Assembly (NCBI GenBank): GCA_027704905.1
Contig: JANIIK010000784.1
Coordinates: forward strand, 53,274 to 117,273
DNA from: Muraenolepis orangiensis
Taxonomy: Eukaryota; Chordata; Actinopteri; Gadiformes; Muraenolepididae
Reading direction: 5' to 3'
DNA length: 64,000 nt
Made by a program: the position numbers and the translations under genes. Under the pieces are notes generated by a model, which saw only the letters and a list, made by a program, of their open reading frames with translations, did not search any database and had not been told where the DNA came from. Within the stretch, counting starts at the first letter, position 1, and each line of letters opens with the position of its first letter. Positions 36,071 through 50,144 of the stretch are shown piece after piece.

Positions 36071-38027
36071 GTGCTTGTAGTCAAACATTCATCCGACATT
36101 GTGTGCCTATATTCGGATTGGAGATGGAGTGTGTGTGGGGTCAGGACCAGTGCTCATAGTCAAACATTCATCCAACATTGTGTGCCTATATTCGGATTGG
36201 AGATGGAGTGTGTGTGGGGGTCAGGACCAGTGCTTTTAGTCAGACACACATCCGACATTGTGTGCCTAAATTCGGATTGGAGATGGAGTGTGTGGGGGTC
36301 AGGACCAGTGCTCATAGTCATACACTTATCCAACATTGTGTGCCTATATTCGGATTGGAGATGGAGTGTGTGTGGGGTCAGGACCAGTGGTCATAGTCAT
36401 ACACTTATCCGACATTGTGTGACTATTTTCGGATGGGAGATGGAGTGTGTGTGAGGGTCAGGACCAGTGCTTTTAGTCATACACTCATCCGACATTGTGT
36501 GGCTATATTCGGATTGGAGATGGAGTGTGTGGGGGTCAGGACCAGTGCTCATAGTCATACACCTATCCGACATTGTGTGCCTATATTCGGATTGGAGATG
36601 GAGTGTGTGTGGGGGTCAGGACCAGTGCTTTTAGTCAAACATTCATCCGACATTGTGTGCCTATATTCGGATTGGAGATGGAGTGTGTGTGGGGTCAGGA
36701 CCAGTGGTCATAGTCATACACTTATCCGACATTGTGTGACTATTTTCAGATGGGAGATGGAGTGTGTGTGAGGGTCAGGACCAGTGCTTTTAGTCAAACA
36801 TTCATCCAACATTGTGTGCCTATATTCGGATTGGAGATGGAGTTTGTGGGGGTCAGGACCAGTGTTTTTATTAAACATTCATCCGACATTGTGTACGTAT
36901 ATTCGGATTGGAGATGGAGTGTGTGTGGGGGTCAGGACCAGTGCTTTTAGTCAAACATTCATCCAACATTGAGTGCCTATTTTCGGATTGGAGATGGAGT
37001 GTATTGGGGTCAGGACCAGTGCTCATAGTCATACACTTATCCGACATTGTTTGCCTATATTCGGATAGGAGATGGAATGTGTGTGGGGGTCAGGACCAAT
37101 GCTTTTAGTCAAACATTAATCCAAAAATGAGTGCCTATTTTCGGATTGGAGATGGAGTGTGTGGGGGTCAGGACCAGTGCTCATAGTCATACACTTATCC
37201 GACATTGTGAGCCTATTTTCGGTATGGAGATGTAGTGTGTGAGGGGGTCAGGACCAGTGCTCATAGTCATACACTTATCCGATATTGTGTGCCTATATTC
37301 GGATTTGAGATGGAGTGTGTGTTGGGGTGAGGACCAGTGCTTTTAGTCAAACATTCATCCGACATTGTGTGCCTATATTTGGATTGGAGATGGAGTGTGT
37401 GTGGGGATGAGGACCAGTGCTTGTAGTCAAACATTCATCCGACATTGTGTGCCTATATTCGGATTGGAGATGGAGTGTGTGTGGGGTCAGGACCAGTGCT
37501 CATAGTCAAACATTCATCCAACATTGTGTGCCTATATTCGGATTGGAGATGGAGTGTGTGTGGGGGTCAGGACCAGTGCTTTTAGTCAGACACACATCCG
37601 ACATTGTGTGCCTAAATTCGGATTGGAGATGGAGTGTGTGGGGGTAAGGACCAGTGCTCATAGTCATACACTTATCCAACATTGTGTGCCTATATTCGGA
37701 TTGGAGATGGAGTGTGTGTGGGGTCAGGACCAGTGGTCATAGTCATACACTTATCCGACATTGTGTGACTATTTTCGGATGGGAGATGGAGTGTGTGTGA
37801 GGGTCAGGACCAGTGCTTTTAGTCATACACTCATCCGACATTGTGTGGCTATATTCGGATTGGAGATGGAGTGTGTGGGGGTCAGGACCAGTGCTCATAG
37901 TCATACACCTATCCGACATTGTGTGCCTATATTCGGATTGGAGATGGAGTGTGTGTGGGGGTCAGGACCAGTGCTTTTAGTCAAACATTCATCCGACATT
38001 GTGTGCCTATATTCGGATTGGAGATGA
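36071..38027 (+). repeat. 1346-bp higher-order repeat, pair 2
   Basis: Landmarks at 36071, 36178 and 36415 recur at 37417, 37524 and 37761 (offset 1346 bp). In this pair some units are reverted to the common form, for example GGACCAGTGC at about 36618 where related copies have GGACAAGTGC, which suggests gene-conversion-like homogenisation. Confidence 0.8.
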
Positions 38028-38602
38028 AGTGTGTGTGGGGTCAGGACCAGTGGTCATAGTCATACACTTATCCGACATTGTGTGACTATTTTCGGATGGA
38101 GATGGAGTGTGTGTGAGGGTCAGGACCAGTGCTTTTAGTCATACACTCATCCGACATTGTGTGGCTATATTCGGATTGGAGATGGAGTGTGTGGGGGTCA
38201 GGACCAGTGCTCATAGTCATACACTTATCCGACATTGTGTGCCTATATTCGGATTGGAGATGGAGTGTGTGTGGGGTCAGGACCAGTGGTCATAGTCATA
38301 CACTTATCCGACATTGTGTGACTATTTTCGGATGGGAGATGGAGTGTGTGTGAGGGTCAGGACCAGTGCTTTTAGTCATACACTCATCCGACATTGTGTG
38401 GCTATATTCGGATTGGAGATGGAGTGTGTGGGGGTCAGGACCAGTGCTCATAGTCATACACTATCCGACATTGTGTGCCTATATTCGGATTGGAGATGGA
38501 GTGTGTGTTGGGGTGAGGACCAGTGCTTTTAGTCAAACATTCATCCGACATTGTGTGCCTATATTTGGATTGGAGATGGAGTGTGTGTGGGGATGAGGAC
38601 CA

Positions 38603-41240
38603 GTGCTTGTAGTCAAACATTCATCCGACATTGTGTGCCTATATTCGGATTGGAGATGGAGTGTGTGTGGGGTCAGGACCAGTGCTCATAGTCAAACATT
38701 CATCCAACATTGTGTGCCTATATTCGGATTGGAGATGGAGTGTGTGTGGGGGTCAGGACCAGTGCTTTTAGTCAGACACACATCCGACATTGTGTGCCTA
38801 AATTCGGATTGGAGATGGAGTGTGTGGGGGTAAGGACCAGTGCTCATAGTCATACACTTATCCAACATTGTGTGCCTATATTCGGATTGGAGATGGAGTG
38901 TGTGTGGGGTCAGGACCAGTGGTCATAGTCATACACTTATCCGACATTGTGTGACTATTTTCGGATGGGAGATGGAGTGTGTGTGAGGGTCAGGACCAGT
39001 GCTTTTAGTCATACACTCATCCGACATTGTGTGGCTATATTCGGATTGGAGATGGAGTGTGTGGGGGTCAGGACCAGTGCTCATAGTCATACACCTATCC
39101 GACATTGTGTGCCTATATTCGGATTGGAGATGGAGTGTGTGTGGGGGTCAGGACAAGTGCTTTTAGTCAAACATTCATCCGACATTGTGTGCCTATATTC
39201 GGATTGGAGATGAAGTGTGTGTGGGGTCAGGACCAGTGGTCATAGTCATACACTTATCCGACATTGTGTGACTATTTTCAGATGGGAGATGGAGTGTGTG
39301 TGAGGGTCAGGACCAGAGCTTTTAGTCAAACATTCATCCAACATTGTGTGCCTATATTCGGATTGGAGATGGAGTTTGTGGGGGTCAGGACCAGTGTTTT
39401 TATTAAACATTCATCCGACATTGTGTACGTATATTCGGATTGGAGATGGAGTGTGTGTGGGGGTCAGGACCAGTGCTTTTAGTCAAACATTCATCCAACA
39501 TTGAGTGCCTATTTTCGGATTGGAGATGGAGTGTATTGGGGTCAGGACCAGTGCTCATAGTCATACACTTATCCGACATTGTTTGCCTATATTCGGATAG
39601 GAGATGGAATGTGTGTGGGGGTCAGGACCAATGCTTTTAGTCAAACATTAATCCAAAAATGAGTGCCTATTTTCGGATTGGAGATGGAGTGTGTGGGGGT
39701 CAGGACCAGTGCTCATAGTCATACACTTATCCGACATTGTGAGCCTATTTTCGGTATGGAGATGTAGTGTGTGAGGGGGTCAGGACCAGTGCTCATAGTC
39801 ATACACTTATCCGATATTGTGTGCCTATATTCGGATTTGAGATGGAGTGTGTGTTGGGGTGAGGACCAGTGCTTTTAGTCAAACATTCATCCGACATTGT
39901 GTGCCTATATTTGGATTGGAGATGGAGTGTGTGTGGGGATGAGGACCAGTGCTTGTAGTCAAACATTCATCCGACATTGTGTGCCTATATTCGGATTGGA
40001 GATGGAGTGTGTGTGGGGTCAGGACCAGTGCTCATAGTCAAACATTCATCCAACATTGTGTGCCTATATTCGGATTGGAGATGGAGTGTGTGTGGGGGTC
40101 AGGACCAGTGCTTTTAGTCAGACACACATCCGACATTGTGTGCCTAAATTCGGATTGGAGATGGAGTGTGTGGGGGTAAGGACCAGTGCTCATAGTCATA
40201 CACTTATCCAACATTGTGTGCCTATATTCGGATTGGAGATGGAGTGTGTGTGGGGTCAGGACCAGTGGTCATAGTCATACACTTATCCGACATTGTGTGA
40301 CTATTTTCGGATGGGAGATGGAGTGTGTGTGAGGGTCAGGACCAGTGCTTTTAGTCATACACTCATCCGACATTGTGTGGCTATATTCGGATTGGAGATG
40401 GAGTGTGTGGGGGTCAGGACCAGTGCTCATAGTCATACACCTATCCGACATTGTGTGCCTATATTCGGATTGGAGATGGAGTGTGTGTGGGGGTCAGGAC
40501 AAGTGCTTTTAGTCAAACATTCATCCGACATTGTGTGCCTATATTCGGATTGGAGATGAAGTGTGTGTGGGGTCAGGACCAGTGGTCATAGTCATACACT
40601 TATCCGACATTGTGTGACTATTTTCAGATGGGAGATGGAGTGTGTGTGAGGGTCAGGACCAGTGCTTTTAGTCAAACATTCATCCAACATTGTGTGCCTA
40701 TATTCGGATTGGAGATGGAGTTTGTGGGGGTCAGGACCAGTGTTTTATTAAACATTCATCCGACATTGTGTACGTATATTCGGATTGGAGATGGAGTGTG
40801 TGTGGGGGTCAGGACCAGTGCTTTTAGTCAAACATTCATCCAACATTGAGTGCCTATTTTCTGATTGGAGATGGAGTGTATTGGGGTCAGGACCAGTGCT
40901 CATAGTCATACACTTATCCGACATTGTATGCCTATATTCGGATTGGAGATGGAGTGTGTGTGGGGTCAGGACCAGTGGTCATAGTCATACACTTATCCGA
41001 CATTGTGTGACTATTTTCGGATGGGAGATGGAGTGTGTGTGAGGGTCAGGACCAGTGCTTTTAGTCATACACTCATCCGACATTGTGTGGCTATATTCGG
41101 ATTGGAGATGGAGTGTGTGGGGGTCAGGACCAGTGCTCATAGTCATACACCTATCCGACATTGTGTGCCTATATTCGGATTGGAGATGGAGTGTGTGTGG
41201 GGGTCAGGACAAGTGCTTTTAGTCAAACATTCATCCGACA
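38603..41240 (+). repeat. 1346-bp higher-order repeat, pair 3; copy of 33064-35700
   Basis: This segment matches 33064-35700 with an offset of 5539 bp (70 units), including the private CCAGAGC at about 39313. Inside it, 38603 and 39949 again show the 1346-bp period, and 40293 and 41003 a 710-bp period. The 710-bp rather than 711-bp spacing comes from GTGTTTTATTAAAC having one T fewer than the usual GTGTTTTTATTAAAC. Confidence 0.82.
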
Positions 41241-44200
41241 TTGTGTGCCTATATTCGGATTGGAGATGAAGTGTGTGTGGGGTCAGGACCAGTGGTCATA
41301 GTCATACACTTATCCGACATTGTGTGACTATTTTCAGATGGGAGATGGAGTGTGTGTGAGGGTCAGGACCAGTGCTTTTAGTCAAACATTCATCCAACAT
41401 TGTGTGCCTATATTCGGATTGGAGATGGAGTTTGTGGGGGTCAGGACCAGTGTTTTATTAAACATTCATCCGACATTGTGTACGTATATTCGGATTGGAG
41501 ATGGAGTGTGTGTGGGGGTCAGGACCAGTGCTTTTAGTCAAACATTCATCCAACATTGAGTGCCTATTTTCAGATTGGAGATGGAGTGTATTGGGGTCAG
41601 GACCAGTGCTCATAGTCATACACTTATCCGACATTGTATGCCTATATTCGGATATGAGATGGAATGTGTGTGGGGGTCAGGACCAGTGCTTTTAGTCAAA
41701 CATTAATCCAAAATGAGTGCCTATTTTCAGATTGGAGATAGAGTGTGTGTGGGGTCAGGACCAGTGCTCATAGTCATACACACATATGACATTGAGTGCC
41801 TATTTCAGATTGGAGATGGAGTGTGTGGGGGTCAGGACCAGTGCTCATAGTCATACACTTATCCGACATTGTGAGCCTATTTTCGGTATGGAGATGTAGT
41901 GTGTGAGGGGGTCAGGACAAGTGCTTTTAGTCATACACACATCCAACATTGAGTGCCTGTATTCGGATTGGAGATGGACTGTGTGGGGATCAGGACCAGT
42001 GCTCATAGTCATACACTTATCCGACATTGTGTGCCTATATTCGGGTTTGAGATGGAGTGTGTGTGGGGGTGAGGACCAGTGCTTTTAGTCAAACATTCAT
42101 CCGACATTGTGTGCCTATATTCAGATTGGAGATGGAGTGTGTGTGGGGTCAGGACCAGTGCTCATAGTCAAACATTCATCCAACATTGTGTGCCTATATT
42201 CGGATTGGAGATGGAGTGTGTGTGGGGGTCAGGACCAGTGCTTTTAGTCAGACACACATCCGACATTGTGTGCCTAAATTCGGATTGGAGATGGAGTGTG
42301 TGGGGGTAAGGACCAGTGCTCATAGTCATACACTTATCCAACATTGTGTGCCTATATTCGGATTGGAGATGGAGTGTGTGTGGGGTCAGGACCAGTCGTC
42401 ATAGTCATACACTTATCCGACATTGTCTGACTATTTTCAGATGGGAGATGGAGTGTGTGTGAGGGTCAGGACCAGTGCTTTTAGTCATACACTCATCCGA
42501 CATTGTGTGGCTATATTCGGATTGGAGATGGAGTTTCTGGGGGTCAGGACCAGTCTTTTAATCAAACATTCATCTGACATTGTGTGCCTATATTCGGATT
42601 GGAGATGGAGTGTGTGGGGGTCAGGACCAGTGCTCATAGTCATACACCTATCAGACATTGTGTGCGTATATTCGGATTGGAGATGAAGTGTGTGTGGGGG
42701 TCAGGACCAGTGCTTTTAGTCAAACATTCATCCAACATTGAGTGCCTATTTTCGGATTGGAGATGGAGTGTATTGGGGTCAGGACCAGTGCTCATAGTCA
42801 TACACTTATCCGACATTGTATGCCTATATTCGGATAGGAGATGGAATGTGTGTGGGGGTCAGGACCAATGCTTTTAGTCAAACATTAATCCAAAATGAGT
42901 GCCTATTTTCGGATTGGAGATGGAGTGTGTGGGGGTCAGGACCAGTGCTCATAGTCATACACTTATCCGACATTGTGAGCCTATTTTCGGTATGGAGATG
43001 TAGTGTGTGAGGGGGTCAGGACCAGTGCTCATAGTCATACACTTATCCGATATTGTGTGCCTATATTCGGATTTGAGATGGAGTGTGTGTTGGGGTGAGG
43101 ACCAGTGCTTTTAGTCAAACATTCATCCGACATTGTGTGCCTATATTTGGATTGGAGATGGAGTGTGTGTGGGGATGAGGACCAGTGCTTGTAGTCAAAC
43201 ATTCATCCGACATTGTGTGCCTATATTCGGATTGGAGATGGAGTGTGTGTGGGGTCAGGACCAGTGCTTTTAGTCAAACATTCATCCAACATTGTGTGCC
43301 TATATTCGGATTGGAGATGGAGTTTGTGGGGGTCAGGACCAGTGTTTTTATTAAACATTCATCCGACATTGTGTACGTATATTCGGATTGGAGATGGAGT
43401 GTGTGTGGGGGTCAGGACCAGTGCTTTTAGTCAAACATTCATCCAACATTGAGTGCCTATTTTCTGATTGGAGATGGAGTGTATTGGGGTCAGGACCAGT
43501 GCTCATAGTCATACACTTATCCGACATTGTATGCCTATATTCGGATAGGAGATGGAATGTGTGTGGGGGTCAGGACCAGTGCTTTTAGTCAAACATTAAT
43601 CCAAAAATGAGTGCCTATTTTCAGATTGGAGATAGAGTGTGTGTGGGGTCAGGACCAGTGCTCATAGTCATACACACATATGACATTGAGTGCCTATTTT
43701 CAGATTGGAGATGGAGTGTGTGGGGGTCAGGACCAGTGCTCATAGTCATACACTTATCCGACATTGTGAGCCTATTTTCGGTATGGAGATGTAGTGTGTG
43801 AGGGGGTCAGGACAAGTGCTTTTAGTCTTACACACATCCAACATTGAGTGCCTGTATTCGGATTGGAGATGGACTGTGTGGGGATCAGGACCAGTGCTCA
43901 TAGTCATACACTTATCCGACATTGTGTGCCTATATTCGGGTTTGAGATGGAGTGTGTGTGGGGGTGAGGACCAGTGCTTTTAGTCAAACATTCATCCGAC
44001 ATTGTGTGCCTATATTCAGATTGGAGATGGAGTGTGTGTGGGGTCAGGACCAGTGCTCATAGTCAAACATTCATCCAACATTGTGTGCCTATATTCGGAT
44101 TGGAGATGGAGTGTGTGTGGGGGTCAGGACCAGTGCTTTTAGTCAAACATTAATCCAAAAATGAGTGCCTATTTTCGGATTGGAGATGGAGTGTGTGGGG

Positions 44201-44714
44201 GTCAGGACAAGTGCTCATAGTCATACACTTATCCGACATTGTGAGCCTATTTTCGGTATGGAGATGTAGTGTGTGAGGGGGTCAGGACCAGTGCTCATAG
44301 TCATACACTTATCCGATATTGTGTGCCTATATTCGGATTTGAGATGGAGTGTGTGTTGGGATGAGGACCAGTGCTTGTAGTCAAACATTCATCCGACATT
44401 GTGTGCCTATATTCGGATTGGAGATGGAGTGTGTGTGGGGTCAGGACCAGTGCTCATAGTCAAACATTCATCCAACATTGTGTGCCTATATTCGGATTGG
44501 AGATGGAGTGTGTGTGGGGGTCAGGACCAGTGCTTTTAGTCAGACACACATCCGACATTGTGTGCCTAAATTCGGATTGGAGATGGAGTGTGTGGGGGTA
44601 AGGACCAGTGCTCATAGTCATACACTTATCCAACATTGTGTGCCTATATTCGGATTGGAGATGGAGTGTGTGTGGGGTCAGGACCAGTGGTCATAGTCAT
44701 ACACTTATCCGACA

Positions 44715-46840
44715 TTGTGTGACTATTTTCGGATGGGAGATGGAGTGTGTGTGAGGGTCAGGACCAGTGCTTTTAGTCATACACTCATCCGACATTGTGT
44801 GGCTATATTCGGATTGGAGATGGAGTGTGTGGGGGTCAGGACCAGTGCTCATAGTCATACACCTATCCGACATTGTGTGCCTATATTCGGATTGGAGATG
44901 GAGTGTGTGTGGGGGTCAGGACAAGTGCTTTTAGTCAAACATTCATCCGACATTGTGTGCCTATATTCGGATTGGAGATGAAGTGTGTGTGGGGTCAGGA
45001 CCAGTGGTCATAGTCATACACTTATCCGACATTGTGTGACTATTTTCAGATGGGAGATGGAGTGTGTGTGAGGGTCAGGACCAGAGCTTTTAGTCAAACA
45101 TTCATCCAACATTGTGTGCCTATATTCGGATTGGAGATGGAGTTTGTGGGGGTCAGGACCAGTGTTTTATTAAACATTCATCCGACATTGTGTACGTATA
45201 TTCGGATTGGAGATGGAGTGTGTGTGGGGGTCAGGACCAGTGCTTTTAGTCAAACATTCATCCAACATTGAGTGCCTATTTTCTGATTGGAGATGGAGTG
45301 TGTGGGGGTAAGGACCAGTGCTCATAGTCATACACTTATCCAACATTGTGTGCCTATATTCGGATTGGAGATGGAGTGTGTGTGGGGTCAGGACCAGTGG
45401 TCATAGTCATACACTTATCCGACATTGTGTGACTATTTTCGGATGGGAGATGGAGTGTGTGTGAGGGTCAGGACCAGTGCTTTTAGTCATACACTCATCC
45501 GACATTGTGTGGCTATATTCGGATTGGAGATGGAGTGTGTGGGGGTCAGGACCAGTGCTCATAGTCATACACCTATCCGACATTGTGTGCCTATATTCGG
45601 ATTGGAGATGGAGTGTGTGTGGGGGTCAGGACAAGTGCTTTTAGTCAAACATTCATCCGACATTGTGTGCCTATATTCGGATTGGAGATGAAGTGTGTGT
45701 GGGGTCAGGACCAGTGGTCATAGTCATACACTTATCCGACATTGTGTGACTATTTTCAGATGGGAGATGGAGTGTGTGTGAGGGTCAGGACCAGAGCTTT
45801 TAGTCAAACATTCATCCAACATTGTGTGCCTATATTCGGATTGGAGATGGAGTTTGTGGGGGTCAGGACCAGTGTTTTATTAAACATTCATCCGACATTG
45901 TGTACGTATATTCGGATTGGAGATGGAGTGTGTGTGGGGGTCAGGACCAGTGCTTTTAGTCAAACATTCATCCAACATTGAGTGCCTATTTTCTGATTGG
46001 AGATGGAGTGTATTGGGGTCAGGACCAGTGCTCATAGTCATACACTTATCCGACATTGTATGCCTATATTCGGATTGGAGATGGAGTGTGTGTGGGGTCA
46101 GGACCAGTGGTCATAGTCATACACTTATCCGACATTGTGTGACTATTTTCGGATGGGAGATGGAGTGTGTGTGAGGGTCAGGACCAGTGCTTTTAGTCAT
46201 ACACTCATCCGACATTGTGTGGCTATATTCGGATTGGAGATGGAGTGTGTGGGGGTCAGGACCAGTGCTCATAGTCATACACCTATCCGACATTGTGTGC
46301 CTATATTCGGATTGGAGATGGAGTGTGTGTGGGGGTCAGGACAAGTGCTTTTAGTCAAACATTCATCCGACATTGTGTGCCTATATTCGGATTGGAGATG
46401 AGTGTGTGTGGGGTCAGGACCAGTGGTCATAGTCATACACTTATCCGACATTGTGTGACTATTTTCAGATGGGAGATGGAGTGTGTGTGAGGGTCAGGAC
46501 CAGTGCTTTTAGTCAAACATTCATCCAACATTGTGTGCCTATATTCGGATTGGAGATAGAGTTTGTGGGGGTCAGGACCAGTGTTTTTATTAAACATTCA
46601 TCCGACATTGTGTACGTATATTCGGATTGGAGATGGAGTGTGTGTGGGGGTCAGGACCAGTGCTTTTAGTCAAACATTCATCCAACATTGAGTGCCTATT
46701 TTCTGATTGGAGATGGAGTGTATTGGGGTCAGGACCAGTGCTCATAGTCATACACTTATCCGACATTGTATGCCTATATTCGGATAGGAGATGGAATGTG
46801 TGTGGGGGTCAGGACCAGTGCTTTTAGTCAAACATTAATC
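44715..46840 (+). repeat. 710/711-bp higher-order repeat, three tandem copies
   Basis: Nine-unit blocks begin at 44715, 45425 and 46135, the longest tandem run of this higher-order unit in the window. The first two carry both CCAGAGC and the four-T GTGTTTTATTAAAC; the third has CCAGTGC and the five-T form. The third also has one-base losses, such as GATGAGTG for GATGAAGTG at about 46398. Confidence 0.85.
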
Positions 46841-47619
46841 CAAAAATGAGTGCCTATTTTCAGATTGGAGATAGAGTGTGTGTGGGGTCAGGACCAGTGC
46901 TCATAGTCATACACACATATGACATTGAGTGCCTATTTTCAGATTGGAGATGGAGTGTGTGGGGGTCAGGACCAGTGCTCATAGTCATACACTTATCCGA
47001 CATTGTGAGCCTATTTTCGGTATGGAGATGTAGTGTGTGAGGGGGTCAGGACAAGTGCTTTTAGTCTTACACACATCCAACATTGAGTGCCTGTATTCGG
47101 ATTGGAGATGGACTGTGTGGGGATCAGGACCAGTGCTCATAGTCATACACTTATCCGACATTGTGTGCCTATATTCGGGTTTGAGATGGAGTGTGTGTGG
47201 GGGTGAGGACCAGTGCTTTTAGTCAAACATTCATCCGACATTGTGTCCCTATATTTGGATTGGAGATGGAGTGTGTGTGGGGATGAGGACCAGTGCTTGT
47301 AGTCAAACATTCATCCGACATTGTGTGCCTATATTCGGATTGGAGATGGAGTGTGTGTGGGGGTCAGGACCAGTGCTTTTAGTCAAACATTCATCCGACA
47401 TTGTGTGCCTATATTCGGATTGGAGATGGAGTGTGTGTGGGGTCAGGACCAGTGCTCATAGTCAAACACTTATCCGACATTGTGTGCCTATATTCAGATT
47501 GTAGATGGAGTGTGTTGGGGTCAGGACCAGTGCTCATAGTCATACACTTATCCGACATTGAGTGCCTATTTTCGGATGGGAGATGGAGTGTGTGTGGGGG
47601 TCAGGACCAGTGCTTTTAG

Positions 47620-50140
47620 TCAAACATTCATCCGACATTGTGTGCCTATATTCGGATTGGAGATGGAGTTTGTGGGGGTCAGGACCAGTGTTTTAATCAA
47701 ACATTCATCTGACATTGTGTGCCTATATTAGGATTGGAGATGGAGTGTGTGTGGGGGTCAGTACCAGTGCTTTTAGTCAAACACTCATCCGACATTGAGT
47801 GCCTATATTCGGATTGGAGATGGAGTGTGTGTGGGGTCAGGACAAGTGCTCATAGTCATACACTCATCCGACATTGAGTGCCTCTATTCGGATTGGAGAT
47901 GGAGTGTGTGTGGGTCAGTACCAGTGCTTATAGTCATACAATCATCCGACATTGTGTGCCTATATTCGGATTGGAGATGGAGTGTGCGTGGGGTCAGGTC
48001 CAGTGCTCATAGTCATACACTCATCCGACATTGAGTGCCTCTATTCGGATTGGAGATGGAGTGTGTGAGGGTCAGGACCAGTGCTTTTAGTCATACACTC
48101 ATCCGACATTGTGTGGCTATATTCGGATTGGAGATGGAGTGTGTGTAGGGGTGAGGACCAGTGCTTGTAGTCAAACATTCATCCGACATTGTGTGCCTAT
48201 ATTCGGATTGGAGATGGAGTGTGTGTGGGGTCAGGACCAGTGCTTATAGTCATACACATATCCGACATTGAGTGCCTATATTCGGATTGGAGATGGAGTG
48301 TGTGGGGGTCAGGACCAGTGCTCAAAGTCATACACTTATCCAACATTGTGTGCCTATATTCGGATTGGAGAAGGAGTGTGTGGGGGTCAGGACCAGTGCT
48401 TTTAGTCAAACATTCATCCAACATTGTGTGCCTATATTCGGATTGGAGATGGAGTGTGTGTGGGGGTCAGGACCAGTGCTTTTAGTCATACATCACGTCC
48501 GACATTGAGTGACTATTTTCGGATTGGAGATGGAGTGTGTGGGGGTCAGGACCAGTGCTCATAGTCATACACTCATCCGACATTGTGTGCCTATATTCGG
48601 ATTGGAGATGGAGTGTGTGTGGGGTCAGGACCAGTGCTTAAGTCATACATTCATCCGACATTGAGTGCCTATATTCGGATTGGAGATGGAGTGTGTGGGG
48701 GTCAGGACCAGTGCTCTTAGTCATACACTCATCCGACATTGTGTGCCTATATTCGGATTGGAGATGGAGTGTGTGTAGGGTGAGGACCAGTGCTTTAGTC
48801 AAACATCATCTGACATTGAGTGCCTATTTCGGATTGGAGATGGAGTGTGTGTGGGGTCAGTACCAGTGCTCATAGTCATACACTCATCCGACATTGTGTG
48901 CCTATATTCGGATTGGAGATGGAGTGTGTGTGGGGTCAGGACCAGTGCTCATAGTCATAACACTCATCCGACATTGAGTGCCTATATTCGGATTGGAGAT
49001 GGAGTGTGTGTGGGGTCAGGACCAGTGCTTTTAGTCATACATCATCCGACATTGTGTGCCTATATTCGGATTGGAGATGGAGTGTGTGTGGGGTCAGGAC
49101 CAGTGCTTTAGTCAAACACTCATCCGACATTGTGTGCCTATATTCGGATTGGAGATGGAGTGTGTGTGGGGGTCAGGACCAGTGCTTTTAGTCAAACATT
49201 CATCCGACATTGTGTGCCTATATTCGGATTGGAGATGGAGTGTGTGTGGGGTCAGGACCAGTGGTCATAGTCATACACTTATCCGACATTGTGTGACTAT
49301 TTCGGATGGGAGATGGAGTGTGTGTGAGGGTCAGGACCAGTGCTTTTAGTCAAACATTCATCCAACATTGTGTGCCTATATTCGATTGGAGATGGAGTGT
49401 GTGGGGGTCAGGACCAGTGCTCATAGTCATACACTCATCCAACATTGTGTGCCTATATTCGGATTGGAGATGGAGTGTGTGTGGGGTCAGGACCAGTGCT
49501 CATAGTCATACACTATCCGACATTGAGTGACTATTTTCGGATTGGAGATGGAGTGTGTGGAGGGTCAGGACCAGTGCTTTTAGTCATACACTCATCCGAC
49601 ATTGTGTGGCTATATTCGGATTGGAGATGGAGTGTGTGTAGGGGTGAGGACCAGTGCTTGTAGTCAAACATTCATCCGACATTGTGTGCCTATATTCAGA
49701 TTGGAGATGGAGTGTGTGTGGGTGTCAGGACCAGTGCTTTTAGTCATACACATATCCGACATTGAGTGCCTATTTCGGATTGGAGATGGAGTGTGTGGGG
49801 GTCAGGACCAGTGCTCAAAGTCATACACTTATCCAACATTGTGTGCCTATATTCGGATTGGAGATGGAGTGTGTGGGGGTCAGGACCAGTGCTTATAGTC
49901 ATACACTTATCCAACATTGTGTGCCTATATTCGGATTGGAGATGGAGTGTGTGGGGGTCAGGACCAGTGCTTTTAGTCATACACTCATCCGACATTGTGT
50001 GCCTATATTCGGATTGGAGATGGAGTGTGTGTGGGGGTCAGGACCAGTGCTTTTAGTCAAACATTCATCCGACATTGTGTGCCTATATTCGGATTGGAGA
50101 TGGAGTGTGTGTGGGGTCAGGACCAGTGCTCATAGTCATA
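47620..50140 (+). repeat. Irregular satellite segment with many one-base indels
   Basis: Units here keep the 79-bp framework but show scattered single-base gains and losses: CATACATCACGTCC at about 48487, CTTAAGTCATAC at about 48637, AACATCATCTGAC at about 48801, CATAACACTC at about 48956, CTATTTCGG at about 48827, 49298 and 49771, and ATTCGATTGG at about 49381. No higher-order block of the neighbouring zone continues through it. It contains no gene or unrelated insertion that I can see. Confidence 0.8.
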
Positions 50141-50144
50141 CACT

